A DNA stretch of 64,000 nt from Leptodontidium sp. MPI-SDFR-AT-0119 (GCA_020726505.1 JAHLEZ010000022.1:124001-188000); one strand, 5' to 3'. Counted from the first letter of the stretch, positions 1 through 11,640 are shown. Made by a program: numbers and translations. Notes: generated by a model from the sequence alone, not told the origin.

Positions 1-1063
1 TGTTTTGACTTATCTCGGGGAGCAGTTTCCGTCGGGTTGTGTATGTTGTTGATAGCATTGTTGGTTGGATGTGTTGGAGCGAGTTTAGTGAGCCTGAAGG
101 CATATCTTCTGAGAGTAGCGTTAAGTCTGACTGTTGGTGGTTGGAGTGCACTTTCTACTTCCATGGGGAGGATTGGTGCTGTTTTGAATACTCCAAGGAT
201 CTTGCGCAACGCAAGGTTTTGGAGCTTTTGAAGTTGGTTTATGAGGTGCTTTTGTCCCTTCCACCAAAGCTCAGCTCCATAGTCAGCGATACTGATCACA
301 CATGCAGTGTAAATTTGACGGAGGGCGAAAGGGGTGAGGCCGTTTCCTATAGAGGCAAGTCGAGCTAGGCGGTAGAAGGCTCGTTTGGCACTGTTTACTT
401 TAGTCGCGACGTGCTCTTTGAATGAGAGGCCGTAGTCGAATTGGATTCCTAGCCATTTGACTGATTTGGATGGCGTGACTTCTTTGCCGTCGGGGAGAGT
501 TAAGTGCTCGTTTTTGTGACTCTTTGTCCAGTGGATGAGATCCGTCTTGGAAAGATCGAATTTGATTTGGCATTCTCCTGCGTGTAGATACAGCTCTTGA
601 ATCTGCTTTTGGAGGACCTTGATATTGGTTTTGATATTTGGTGAGGCAGTTGTGAGAGTGACGTCGTCGACGTACGAAATCCATGTGACTTTCGTGGATT
701 TGAAGAGATCTCTGATATATATCAGGAAGAGGATTGGTGAGATGGGGCTGCCTTGGGGGACTCCAGATATAATGCTTGACGCGTTTTGTATTTCTCCGTC
801 GAACGCGAGGCCAAGTTGACGAGAATCGAGGAACGAGGATACCCATGCAATTAGAGAGGTTGGGAGGAGGAGTATCTGGAAGATGAATAGGAGACGATAT
901 TTGGCCACATGGTCGTACGCCCCTTTCACGTCAAGGAAGCACGTCGTAGTCTTCCATCTGCGTTTCTTGTACCGCTCAACAGTGTCGTTGAGTATTAGAG
1001 CTGCGTCGGTAGCGGCAAAGAATTTATATTTCTCACGTAGGTAATATATAAAGTACAGTTCGA
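1..1063 (-). CDS. Tad1-like LINE reverse transcriptase fragment (runs off left end)
   Basis: The minus strand holds a stop-free frame of about 350 codons (open to about 1,135) with the core of a non-LTR retrotransposon reverse transcriptase. In order it reads FLDVKGAYDHVAK (first catalytic Asp, about 905-950), GVPQGSPISPILFLIY (about 720-775) and SYVDDVTL (the YVDD active site, about 652-680). After these comes the thumb region with WLGIQFD and ALRKILGVFKTAP, typical of Tad1-clade LINE ORF2. In life the protein would make cDNA at a nicked chromosomal target. The 5' end is cut near 1,040-1,063, where the sequence changes character, so the endonuclease half is missing; the 3' end lies outside the window. 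Unlike elements further right, it shows no RIP stops. Confidence 0.85.
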
Positions 1064-2319
1064 CGTGCCCCACCCTATACAAGGACCTGTACAACACTTT
1101 TCCCGTATGTAGAAGCAATGTCAAGATCCTCTACAACTTCGAGGGTTCCGGTAGCCAGCCTTCTCCCTGTGTCTCCTTCGCAGTTTGCTCCTTAAGCCTA
1201 CCCGGCATCTCAAACCAACTGTTATGCCCTATTGTAGACCGACACGCGCATCCGTCCTCTCGAGCCATATAGGCAGTGTCGTGTAGAACCCCAGGCGTTC
1301 AGTCCGTCGCTGTCATTATATGCTTCGCCCCATGGCTTTCACACCACTTCGCGATACCCCGCCAGATCTCTCCTCTCCAAACAAGGCCGACCGTGTCTCG
1401 CAAGAGTTGTTACTGTTAAATCCAAGCCTGCAACTTAACGGTGACGTTTCCCTCTTACTAACCAAAGTGTATGCTCATCTTCCTCCATATGCTTGATTCC
1501 CCAGCTTGTTGGTAGCACTGTCAATGCCCTGGTTCCAGCGCTTCCTAGCCTTCCTGCCTTGTGTGTTGTGCGTCCGCGTTTCGTGAGGTAAACAAGGAGA
1601 GTGCTCCTGCGATTCGTCTTCGGGCATGCCTCTGCAAGAGGTCTTCTCGTGGTACCGAAGTCATCCATCCAACCTATTCCCTCTGATCGTGCCCTCTCTG
1701 TCGCCTTGTCTCTCGTCCAGGCTCGCGCACCCTCGCAGTGCTCTAAAAGCAACCTTCTCCTTCTTGAACAACTGCTCTGTTTATCTCCTATATCGAGTCC
1801 CTTACGAACACGTTCGAACCTCGAGCTCTCAGTCGTGTAGAAAGCCTTTCGGGACCCCGGTCGCAAAAGTGAAAACTCTGCAATCAACACCCCAGAGGTG
1901 TCCTGTTCACCCAGCGCGGTTACGTACCTAGGCCGTCAGTAGTATAGATTTGACGGCGTACCTATTTCCAAGGTAGGGAGCTGAATGATCGGATGGTTTT
2001 GATACCCATTTTGCTGGCAGTCCTCTGTTTTGAAAAGGCCACGTTGGCGGTAACGATTCCGTCGCAAAACGACCACGAAACACTTCCTGCGACCTTTTCA
2101 ACTCCAGCGATGATTGCGCTTGTCTCCCGTCGGCTCTGTATACAAGATACAGGTTCGTAGCCAGCACCACGGACAGGTGGGAGTTCGACTTTGCTAGCCC
2201 GCTAAGAACCTTGATCGTATCAGGATAACGTGTAGAGATGAAACCGAACTTCAAAGGATTAAGAAGGCAGTAGAGAAAACGGTAGTGATGGGGGTTAAGG
2301 TACTACGGGATTAACTATA
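1064..2319. other. No gene identified
   Basis: GC-normal DNA between LINE fragments. Open frames exist on both strands (for example minus 1,435-1,890 and 1,928-2,254), but they have skewed composition, no recognisable motif and overlapping frames on the other strand. I see no RNA gene or repeat here. Confidence 0.4.
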
Positions 2320-2790
2320 TCCTATAAAGGTAGACAATGCCAATCGAACAGCTATTCTTGATCAGGATAGAAAGGTTCTACTGGGGGTCACAGAGACTCT
2401 TAGAAAGGAGAATGACGTCTATATTGCTAAGATCACATGGCTTAATAAAAAAGACATCGGAAAGGCATATAGATCGATGGTCGTCTACGTGACTAAGGGC
2501 AGCGAAGCATCGAGACTATTACAAGGTTAATACTTCCATGTTACCGGAGAGTCAGCCTACACCAGAGTGTTCGAGCCCCGGCATAGTCCCCTACAATGTT
2601 ATAAGTGTCAAGAAGTAGGGCACAAGGCGTTCTCTTATATAAAACCGCAGGTTTGTGCCAGGTGTGCCTAAACGGGGCACTATCACAGCGAATGCCGAGC
2701 GGTAATACCGAAATGCGTGCCTTGCGGAGGACCGCACGAGTCGTTTAGTAAGAATTGTCGAGTTCTCGAAACCCTGCCCCTCCTGTCGCC
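2320..2790 (+). pseudogene. LINE ORF1 (gag-like) relic with CCHC knuckles
   Basis: The plus frame reads VDNANRTAILDQDRKVLLG and onward to a series of zinc knuckles. Knuckle 1 is CYKCQEVGHKAFSY, with the last Cys replaced by Tyr. Knuckle 2 is CARCA-stop-TGHYHSEC. A third is CVPCGGPHESFSKNC. This is the C-terminal half of a Tad1-type ORF1, a nucleic-acid-binding protein that coats the LINE RNA. In-frame TAA codons near 2,528 and 2,668 and the Cys-to-Tyr change show it is dead. It points opposite to the two ORF2 fragments on either side, so it comes from a separate insertion or an inverted piece. Confidence 0.75.
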
Positions 2791-3299
2791 GCATTTTCTT
2801 CTACTTCAGCCCAGTATGACTCCTCCTTGGTCATATCTGCCTGAACCTCTCTGCATCGCATCACATTGTCAGGCGCACTACTCGGGGGGCTTTGCGAGCA
2901 AACCCCATTATCGTCTGTCATGCGTTCATGGACCGTACACCAGTGGAAATGATGTTTGCGAAAGCAAGTCTCGCTAAGATTTTGGGAGCATTCCGGGCTA
3001 TGAGAGTAGGCATTAATAGTTTCATGAAACGAGGGGATTGGCCTACCATGGTCTGGTCTCTTCAAAGCAGTCCTCAATCTGATCTAAAGCTCTTTGCTGC
3101 TCCTCTCGTTCTTCTTCTATCATCTCTATCATCCTTGTTTTGGGGGAGGACGGGGCCATCTTTTGTGAAGGTCGCTTCGATGTGGGATGCTTGAATTCTT
3201 CAATAGTGATTCACGAACGTGGGAAGAAAGAGCATCTTTGTTTGAAACAGGAGCTCTCTATAGCACGAGGTGATGGTGGGTGAAGTTGGGTGTAGTGGA
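2791..3299. other. No gene identified
   Basis: Continuation past the ORF1 relic. Short open frames on both strands overlap each other and carry no recognisable domain. It may include LINE ORF1 3' sequence. Confidence 0.35.
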
Positions 3300-4049
3300 T
3301 TAGGTGTCCTGATTTATCTGCATTTGGTTCGCATCAAGTCGGCCTGTGGCTATTGCGAACCGTATCGTTGCTCGAACAGCGATCATATTCGGAGCCCAGT
3401 TCTTGTCATCTGTTAGAGTCTTTCCGCCCAAGTAAAAGGATATATTTCCTCTGCTTGTATCTCTGCATTGTAGCATCTCGGCACGATGCGCTGTCCACCT
3501 TCTGCACCGGAAGAGGAAGTGGTCTACTATCTCACGCGCTTGTCCACATTTGCACTGATCTGTCGACGCAGCTTTGATTCGGTGGAGGTAGACGTTCAGT
3601 CTTGCCATGCCTGTCCTGAGTTGGGCAAGCACACTAGCTTCCTTACATAACAGTCGGTCGTAGAGTTGTCGTGTGTGTTTGCCAGGCAATGCTGTGTCAA
3701 CTCTTTTAGAATATTTTCCAATGTTTTCCGGGAATCCTCTAGTGGTGCTGTTCTTAGCTCGCGCTATATTGAGAGTCGTCGATCGCATTCTGGGGAGCTG
3801 TGTCTGTGGGGTGGTACCCTGTCTTGTTGCTGCCTTTGCCTTCTCCTTGGCAAGCTTCATGAGTTCGTTTTCCTCACTTGATGGGAGCCATAAGATTGTT
3901 ATCGTGTTTCCATGTCTTCTTAAGGCTCTTATTGACCTATAAATACGGCTGATGTGCTCTTGTCCGGACTGTTGTCGAGGCTTTCTAAGTGCGACGCAGC
4001 TGCGACAACCAGGATCCACCCCACCAACACAGTTGCATGAGCCTTTCAT
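3300..4049 (-). CDS. LINE ORF2 C-terminal fragment (RNase H end plus zinc knuckle)
   Basis: A 249-codon open frame whose first Met is arbitrary. The residues after about 20 (LRKPRQQSGQ, ILWLPSSEENELMKLAKEKA) match the end of the LINE RNase H domain. Then come LCKEASVLAQLRTGMARLN and the terminal knuckle CKCGQAREIVDHFLFRC (C-x-C-x8-H-x4-C), typical of the tail of Tad1 ORF2. The natural stop (TAA) is at 3,300. Reverse transcriptase is absent upstream: the DNA beyond about 4,000 no longer resembles a LINE. It is a truncated copy, not a host gene, and may or may not belong to the same family as the fragment at 1-1,063. Confidence 0.75.
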   Translation of the reverse strand: MKGSCNCVGGVDPGCRSCVALRKPRQQSGQEHISRIYRSIRALRRHGNTITILWLPSSEENELMKLAKEKAKAATRQGTTPQTQLPRMRSTTLNIARAKNSTTRGFPENIGKYSKRVDTALPGKHTRQLYDRLLCKEASVLAQLRTGMARLNVYLHRIKAASTDQCKCGQAREIVDHFLFRCRRWTAHRAEMLQCRDTSRGNISFYLGGKTLTDDKNWAPNMIAVRATIRFAIATGRLDANQMQINQDT

Positions 4050-4916
4050 GGGACGCCTTCAGCTCGGAGATGTTGACCCGTTGGAGAACGGTCAGACAGA
4101 GGCCTGCACCGTCGGTTTCTCGATCAGGAACCCCCTTGCCGGTGACAGCATGCAGCGCTCATTGCATCAAACGCCCTCGGATTCGACAATGGACCATTGC
4201 TGATGCGTGGGGGCAGCAACTGACAGCATCCAGAAAGAAGCGGCGTAATCCTCAAACTTGGACGAAAGCCCGTTTCCCTGCAGCGCACCCATTGAAGCTC
4301 ACGTGTCGTCGTTCTGCGGTCCACCAAGTCTTGCGAGCTTTTGAATCTTGTTTCTGTTCCATGAGGAAATGGATATTCTTGGATAGGTCCACAAGCTTCC
4401 TCTAGCTTCCCATTCCATCCGTACGCCGCAAGAGGTATGGTATGTATGCCGTCGCAGCCGGGCACGTCTGAAAGGCTTCAGCTGCTTGGCGAGAGTTGAG
4501 GACGGTTGGATTGACAGAGTATTGCTTTAATATGACTCTTGATTCCTCGCCTGGTTTGAAATTGTGATCAGCGACATGGACATAACTACCACCCAAACGT
4601 GCTGCGAGCTTACATTATAGACTTCCTCTCGTGCTACATCCTGTATCATAGAACCAACTCACACCTCGACTCAAACCCTCACACACGGTGCCGTATGGAG
4701 TCATTTGTACGGCACCGTAGGGAGCACGATACAGGTAACTAGCACCGTGCCGTACACGATTTGCGTATAGGACGTCATGTGGCGTCGGTTCGATAGAAAC
4801 AGTTCGTATCTTAGGGGGGTTTAGTCACGTCTCGTATTGATGGTCTGCCAGTGGAGTGGGAGTCTCGTTAGTCAAAAAAAAATATCATATTGAATCTGAT
4901 TCAAATTCCTACACTC
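4050..4916. other. No gene identified; short inverted repeat inside
   Basis: Open frames on the minus strand (4,124-4,465 and 4,402-4,596) have no recognised domain. The stretch includes the inverted repeat at 4,685-4,718 and an A-run at 4,875-4,884. Confidence 0.35.
4685..4718. repeat. Inverted repeat, 11-bp arms
   Basis: ACGGTGCCGTA (4,685-4,695) and TACGGCACCGT (4,708-4,718) are perfect reverse complements around a 12-nt loop. A further partial copy of the arm (GTGCCGTA) lies at 4,747-4,754. The role is unknown; a transposon end or a regulatory dyad are both possible. Confidence 0.7.
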
Positions 4917-5190
4917 AGACATAGCAAACATGAACAGATCTAGATACCAAAGGAACGCAATCTATTTTGTCTAACGCACAAACCTTGACTCCCGAAGCCT
5001 GATGCCGTGCACTGTCTGTAAATGGCCTTTGAAATCCTGCAAGTGTTCAAGAACAAGCCCCTGAGACTTACACGTTGGGTGACAACACTCTGTCTTGGCC
5101 AGCGGATCTTCTCCTTCGAGGTGATTGCGCTCAACATGAGTAGTATGGTGAGGTGCCTAAGGATTACGATGCGAACAGCTCTGGGGTTTG
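4917..5190 (-). pseudogene. Diverged duplicate of the 3' end of the DUF3435 gene
   Basis: This segment aligns along its length with 5,270-5,520, the stop region and last zinc-finger codons of the DUF3435 gene next door. Both have the tagcaaacat leader, CTATTTTGT(C/T) followed by AACGCACAAACCTTG, and AAGCCCCTGAGA. It has many substitutions and its frame is not maintained, and nothing upstream of the tail is present. A tandem DUF3435 paralogue probably once lay here and only its last part survives. Confidence 0.7.
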
Positions 5191-5320
5191 CCACAAATCT
5201 TATTTATCCCGCCACCTACCTTTCCAGGCACTACAGTGAACTCCTCCCATCCCACGAGTGACTACTTCTTTGACATAGCAAACATAAACAAGGAGATCTA
5301 TATATGAAACGGAACGCAGT

Positions 5321-7889
5321 CTATTTTGTCGAACGCACAAACCTTGGTTCCCGGAGCTTGACGCCGTGCACTGTCTCTACGTGGCCTTTGAAATGCTCTA
5401 AGTGTTCGAGAACAAGCCCCTGAGATTTGCACACTGGGTGATAACACTCTATCTTGGCGTGTGGATCTCTTCCTTTGAGGTGAATCCGTTCAACGTGATC
5501 CATCATCTTCGCAGGGCGGCAAAAAGAGCCCATCCGTTCCTCATAGCTCTTCGATTCGTCGCCAATGCAGATCGGGCACTGGTCCTTGGCAAGCTTCAGA
5601 GGGAATGGCTCGGGATCGGGCGATTCCTCCTTGACGAGAGGTGGCTGCGGTAGGGCAACCCGGAGTCGGTACCGTCGAGGCACTTCGCGGCGGCGGCAGA
5701 GGGCGACCATAAGACCAGCAGAGTGGATCCGGCGCGCGACAATCTCCTGTGGGGTGATACCTGCGACATGAGTGCAGATGAGTTCGGCTAGCTGCGCCCG
5801 TTCGGGGATCTGATGTTCAACCACCGGCTCGATATACTCCTCTTCCTGCTGTCCACTGTTCTGCCTCTCAATATCTTCTATCGGGCGGCGGCGGAAGTAG
5901 TCGGCTCGGTACTCCTCAGAGATAATATTTCGCCGCCGAGTCCGGGCAATACCGATCTCCGCAGTAAGACGTCGAACTTCCGCCTCGACCTCCGTTCCCT
6001 GGATCCTATAAGCTCCAGCTTTTAGCTGAGCCCGCTGCTCCTCGAGATCGACGATATGTGGGTCTGGGGACAACGCTGCAAGAACATCGTCCGGCACGTG
6101 AACTGGTGCGCGGGGATCACGCATAAGGCTCATGTGAGTGAGCATGCGTAGGATGCCATCTGCAGAGGGTCGCTCAAGGACAGCAGACAGGACGTCGAAC
6201 GGCACCCTCTCATTGATGTAGGCTCCGTTGTACACCGCCGAGTTCGGGTTGTGTCGCATGACTTGATCTCGAACCGCATCCGTGGCAGCACCTAGACACA
6301 AAAGAAAGGCCCCATTAGCAGAATGGTCTATGCTTGTGAGGTCACAGAATACTTACCGTCAACGACGTTAGCCGTCCCACGACGGAAGCAATAGCTGGTC
6401 AGCTTCTCTAGGAAGCCCGCCGCAAGCCCCAGCCGGTTCAGGCAGTCCCTAAATTGAGAGTAGGTGAGCGCGAGCGTCGGAGAGGTAACCACACCGTCAG
6501 CCCGACGGAAAATTGGAGTCTTGAGCATTTCTGGCTTCCAGGTTAATGGCGTACACGCAACCGGGCCCCACACCTTGTGCTCAAAGACTCGCTCTGCCGT
6601 AGTCAGGCTCGGTGCCTCGAAGGCCCCATCTGCAACAGCCAGGGAGATGAGGTGGGTGATTGGACAGAAGATGGGGTCGTCCACTTCGGTGAAGAAGAAT
6701 ATCGTGCTGCCATAGTTTGTCAGTTCGCTTTTGGAACACATATGGTAAAGAATGGGTTCGTTAACTCACGGCTTTGGGCGTCTCTTGGCTCCCTTGTGGT
6801 GCGCCAGCTTGACCTCCATCGCAAGCACATCCCGCTCCCCCCGCCACAGGGTTCCGCACGACCAAGAGGCGGACGTCTTCGTAGCAGAGCGCGTCGAATT
6901 GTCTGAGTTCTGTTTCAACATCGCTCATAGCAACGTCGTCGTCAGAGCCATTGCCATCGTTCTCGGAGCCCAAGTCAGCAACAGCGCTATCGTGATCATC
7001 GAAGCCAAAGTCGGCATCGGCGCCAACTTCAGCATCTTCAAAGCCATCATCGTCCGCATCTCCATCGCCGGTTTCTTCGTCCTCAAGGCCAGGCCACCGC
7101 CGCTTCTTCTTCTTCTTCTTTGCATCGACTAGCTCTGCGGGCCGGCACCCTGTGGCGAAGAGGAGAAGCAAAATCAGTGCGAACTGCACGCGATGTCGCT
7201 CCGTAGGGAAGGTAGAAGTGTCGCGTGCCCAGTGGTGGTTGAGCAGGAGCAAGAGGTCGTCGACACCAAGGACAGGCTTCTCCTTGACCGTGATATCGAG
7301 ATCGTAGTCCGTTGTCAATTTACCGTAGATGTACTAAACAAACTTTAGCATCCTTGTGTTAAGATGATGTTGAGATAATGGGGACCCTTTACCGCGAGAA
7401 CCTCTTTTGCATCATTGGTATTCATGTGGCGGCCGTTCTCTCGATTGAAGAGCATCTTGAGCCGCAGATAATACTGGTGGATCGTACTCCTCTTCTTCAC
7501 CCGATCCACCTCGCAAATGTGAATGACGAATGCTATCGAAGTCCCCTTCGAACAGTTCCGGATTATGGAGCGCCAGTGTGGACCCTTGGGTAGATGGGTA
7601 CAGAACCTAGCTTCAAAGTCAGACTAGCTACGTACTTCACGTCGTAGATCAAGTATTTGCTCTCTTACCTGCTAAACTTGTCGATGATGTCCTGAAGGTT
7701 GTCTTTCGTAGTATCGGCATAGTTGGGCTTGACGGTCGTCTCGTTGTGTTGGTCGATCAGATTCTGGTAATATTCGGGAGGGCGTGGTTGGACCTTCGGT
7801 TTAGGACGACGACGTTCAACACGATCATTGAGGCGTGCGAGATTCGGCTGCGAGGTTGGGGGCTGTCGCAGATTGTGCCTGGCGACCAT
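5321..7889 (-). CDS. DUF3435 (FluG-type) tyrosine recombinase, Starship-captain-like; 5 exons, one frameshift
   Basis: Exons read leftward: 7,889-7,669, 7,606-7,393, 7,333-6,770, 6,706-6,357 and 6,291-5,321. The four introns are 59-65 nt with GTAAGA, GTAAAG, GTGAGT and GTAAGT donors and AG acceptors, and every junction keeps phase. The product is about 772 aa. Features include VKKRSTIHQYYLRLKMLF, LILLLLFATGCRPAELVD, an acidic insert, FFFTEVDDPIFCPI, the recombinase block YCFRRGTANVVDG followed by MRHNPNSAVYNGAYI (Arg, His and Tyr), then two C2H2-like fingers (CPIC...HVERIH and CYHPVC...HVETVH). DUF3435 proteins are the site-specific recombinases ('captains') that move Starship elements. A run of six C at 6,837-6,842 puts exon 3 out of frame; five would restore it, so this is either a young null allele or a sequencing slip. 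Start chosen as MVARHNLRQPP; the longer upstream frame reads through promoter DNA. Confidence 0.85.
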
Positions 7890-8265
7890 CGTACAGGGAG
7901 GATTGTTCAGTCTTGTGGTGGAGGAGCCGAGAGCAGAATGTCGTCGTGCGAGGTGCTGAGTCGAGAGGTGGGAGAAGTGGGAGGAGGGAGATGGGGATGG
8001 GGATGAGGAGGGTATATATGTGAGCGCGAACGATGGGCACTGCCATGGTGACTGACCAGAGGCCCCCCCAAAACGGGGGGGTATGAAGTCAGAAAATCGA
8101 GAACTGGGATCAGAGAAACGGAAGAGGTTGAGGTTGGACGCAACGACGATTAGCCGCCATGGGCCTTGGCACACACACGTGATGAGTTGTGGGTGTTCGA
8201 GCCCGCGTAAAACAGCGACCAAACCCGCCGAAAACAGCAGGTCCAACACCACAATCCCGCGTAAA
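7890..8265 (-). promoter_or_regulatory. DUF3435 promoter and possible element edge
   Basis: Upstream of the ATG at 7,889 the minus strand has a long pyrimidine tract (about 7,975-8,010) and a TATA-like run (8,013-8,019), the usual layout of a filamentous-fungus promoter. CCCGCGTAAA occurs twice as a direct repeat (8,202-8,211 and 8,256-8,265). The second copy ends exactly where the sequence switches to extremely AT-rich DNA. Confidence 0.5.
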
Positions 8266-9591
8266 GTTATAATAATAAATATTAAAAGAGGCAATAATAA
8301 AGAGTTAGTTTAAGATTAATATTATCTTTTATAATATAAAATATTAATACTTAAGAGTCTTAATATTAAAAAGGAATAAGGGGGTTAACTTATTACTTAT
8401 AAGTTAATTAAGCTAGTGATTTCTCGGCGTATAGTACGCCTTTCTTTTAATAACACTAACGACAACTCCTTAGTAGTTTTTAATATATTAATAGTAGTGA
8501 CTAATAATATTAAATTAATTAATTTAATAGTAATAATAATAACTTTGTTATCTTTTACTTTTAGGGCAATAATTAAACAAAGGTATTCTTTAGCGACAAA
8601 TTATAGAATTTATTATATATTAATAACTATATATTTGAAGTACTTTTAGCGAGGATTTAAATATAATTTAAAATAAGGAAAAGAAATAAAAATACTTATT
8701 AAGTTATATTAAGATTTCTTTTTTACGTAATATATATATTTTTTACTCTTAAGATTATTAAAAGTGTATTTATAAGATAAGTTCTTTATAAAAAGACGAA
8801 CGTACTAAATATAATATTTATAGTTTATAAGGTCGAGTGCTCTTGTAAATATAAGTGTAAGTACTATTTTTAGTTAATATATTGTTTCCTTATTAAATTA
8901 TTTCTAAAGAGTATATTTACTTTTAGTTTATTTATTTAATTTAATATAGTCTTTTTAGAAATATTAGTTTTTAAGTTATATTAAGCGAATTTAAAAAGAT
9001 TAAAAAGTAGTATATATATAATAATTATATATGTATTTATTAAAGAGATTTTAAATCTTTAAAAGGGAGGCGATATATATATATTTATTATATTATATAA
9101 TACTAATAGTTTTTATTATTACTAGTTTTTACTTAACTTTACTATTATACCTCGTTATATTTAGACCCTTTTCGGGGCACTTTTGGGATATTATTAGGCT
9201 AGAATTAGACGTTATTAAATACTTTATTATTTTATTTATTATTTCTTATATATTACTTCTTATTTACTTTTATATATATAAAAAATAGTTTTTTTAAAAG
9301 AAGTTTTATTAGTATTAATTTATAAATCTTTATATAAATATACTTTAGTTTAGAAAAAGGGGTATAAGTTAAATTTAAGAGTTAGAGCTTAGTTAAATTA
9401 GTTTTAGTAGGGTTTTAGTAAGGTTTTATAGTATATAGTCTAGCTCTCTTTGTACTCTTTTAAAATATATATAGATTTTAAATTATATATTTATTACTTT
9501 ATTATTATACTTATATTAAAATATATTTATATATATAGTGTAGTATATAAACTAGTATTACATTAATATAAGTATTAAACTTTAGTTAGAT

Positions 9592-10146
9592 ATTAAGCGA
9601 GTATTAGAAAGTAAGAAATAACTTTATTACTTATTTAGTGGCCTTAAAAGGCTATATAAATTAGTTAGAGGCTATTTAATTATTCGATTATATTAGGGGT
9701 ATAATCTTAAGTTATAATATTACTTTACTTTTAGATTAATTTCGTCCTTGAAATTAATAAGTAAATAAATATTATTATTATATTTATTAAGTAATTATTA
9801 AGGTTTCTTTAATTTATATAATTCTTTATAATTCTCTTATTTATAATTAAGTAAATTACCTTTACTTGTAGCTATACTTTAATAATACGTTAAAGAAATA
9901 TATATATAAAACTTAAAGTTCTTTAGAATTTTAATTATAAGCCCTTATTAATTACGTTAAGTTAAATTCAAAGTTAAATAATTATAATAACTAATTCATT
10001 TGTGACAACTCGTGTATTAAGTAAATACTATAAGGTAAGGAATAACTTTATTACCTGACTAATAGCCTTAAAAAAGTATATAAATTAGTTAGAGGCTAAT
10101 TTATTTATTTAACTATATTAAGAGTACAATCTTAAGTTATAATATA
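9592..10146. repeat. Direct repeat of about 130 bp (9,592-9,720 and 10,016-10,146)
   Basis: Both copies share ATAACTTTATTAC, then GGCCTT/AGCCTT, TATATAAATTAGTTAGAGGC and AATCTTAAGTTATAATAT at the same spacing, with point differences between them. The source is unknown; it could be an LTR-like or other duplicated unit decayed by RIP. Confidence 0.55.
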
Positions 10147-10539
10147 AAATAACAAAAACTAAGTACTTAAGATTTATTATATTAATTTCTAATTTAAAAG
10201 TTAATTTTAAGAAGGTTTTTATTATTTATAAGTAAACTTATCTTAGTTTTATTAAAAGTATATAGTTTTTTCTTAGTTTTTATAATTTTTATTAAAGATT
10301 TATTCACAATTATAATATTATAATAAAACCTCTTACTTAATTAATTAAAAATAATATTCTTTTTTACTTTATTATAAAGTATAAAAATACTTTTAATTTC
10401 TAAAAATATACTTCTATATTTATACTTCTTTTAAGACATTATTAATAAAATTTGCCTTACCTTTTAAAGACAAATACTAATAATAATATATATTTTATTA
10501 TTAAGATTTCGATTATTAAAACTTAAATAATAAAAATTG

Positions 10540-11640
10540 TATTATAGTTTTTACATTTGTAATAATAGAAATCGTATTATAGTTTTTATATTTATAATAA
10601 TAGAAATTATGTTATAGTTTTTATATTTATAATGACATCAATTATGTTATTTATAATGACATAAATCGTGTCATAGTTTTTACATTTATGATGACATAAA
10701 TCGTGTCATAGTTTTTATATTTATAATGACATAAATCGTGTCATAGTTTTTATATTTATAATGACATAAATCGTGTTATTTATAATGACAGAAATAGTGT
10801 CATAGTTTTTATATTTATGATGACAGAAATCGTATCATAGTTTTTACATTTATGATGACAGAAATCGTGTCATAGTTTTTATATTTATAATAACATAAAT
10901 CGTGTCATAGTTTTTATATTTATAATGACATAAATCGTGTTATAGTTTTTATATTTATAATGACAGAAATGGTGTCATAGTTTTTACATTTATGATAACA
11001 GAAATCGTGTTATAGTTTTTATATTTATAATGACATAAATCGTGTTATAGTTTTTATATTTATAATGACATAAATCGTGTTATAGTTTTTATATTTATAA
11101 TAATATTAATTATGTTATTTATAATGACATAAATCGTGTTATAGTTTTTACATTTATGATGACATAAATCGTGTTATAGTTTTTATATTTATGATAACAG
11201 AAATCGTGTCATAGTTTTTACATTTATAATAACAGAAATCGTGACATAGTTTTTATATTTATGATGACAGAAATCGTGTCATAGTTTTTACATTTATGAA
11301 GACAGAAATCGTGTTATAGCTTTTATATTTATAATAACATTAATCGTGTCATAGTTTTTATATTTATGATGACAGAAATCGTGTTATAGTTTTTACATTT
11401 ATAATAACAGAAATCGCGTCATAGTTTTTATGTTTATAATGACATAAATCGTGTCATTTATAATGACAGAAATCGTGTCATAGTTTTTATATTTATGATG
11501 ACCGAAATCGTGTTATAGTTTTTATATTTATAATGACATAAATCGTGTCATTTATAATGACAGAAATCGTGTTATAGTTTTTATATTTATAATGACATAA
11601 ATCGTGTCATAGTTTTAAAATTTGTAATAATATAAATCTT
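10540..11640. repeat. 35-bp satellite of about 30 units, each with an internal dyad
   Basis: The unit repeats every 35 bp (for example TCATAG at 10,706 and 10,741). Each carries ATGACA, a 7-nt spacer containing AAATCG, then TGTCAT, giving a short inverted repeat, followed by AGTTTTTATATTTATA. Copies differ mostly by C/T and G/A transitions. A few units are shortened by deletion of the AGTTTTTATA part. Confidence 0.85.

Noticed and set aside
1435..1890. 151-codon minus ORF as a gene
   Set aside because: No motif, biased Arg/Ser composition, and overlapping plus frames of similar length.
7890..8294. N-terminal extension (MPLLIF...) of the DUF3435 protein
   Set aside because: It reads through a TATA-like run and a pyrimidine tract typical of a promoter and into AT-rich DNA.
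10540..11640. CRISPR-like array
   Set aside because: Units are contiguous 35-bp satellites with no unique spacers, in eukaryotic AT-rich DNA with no cas genes.
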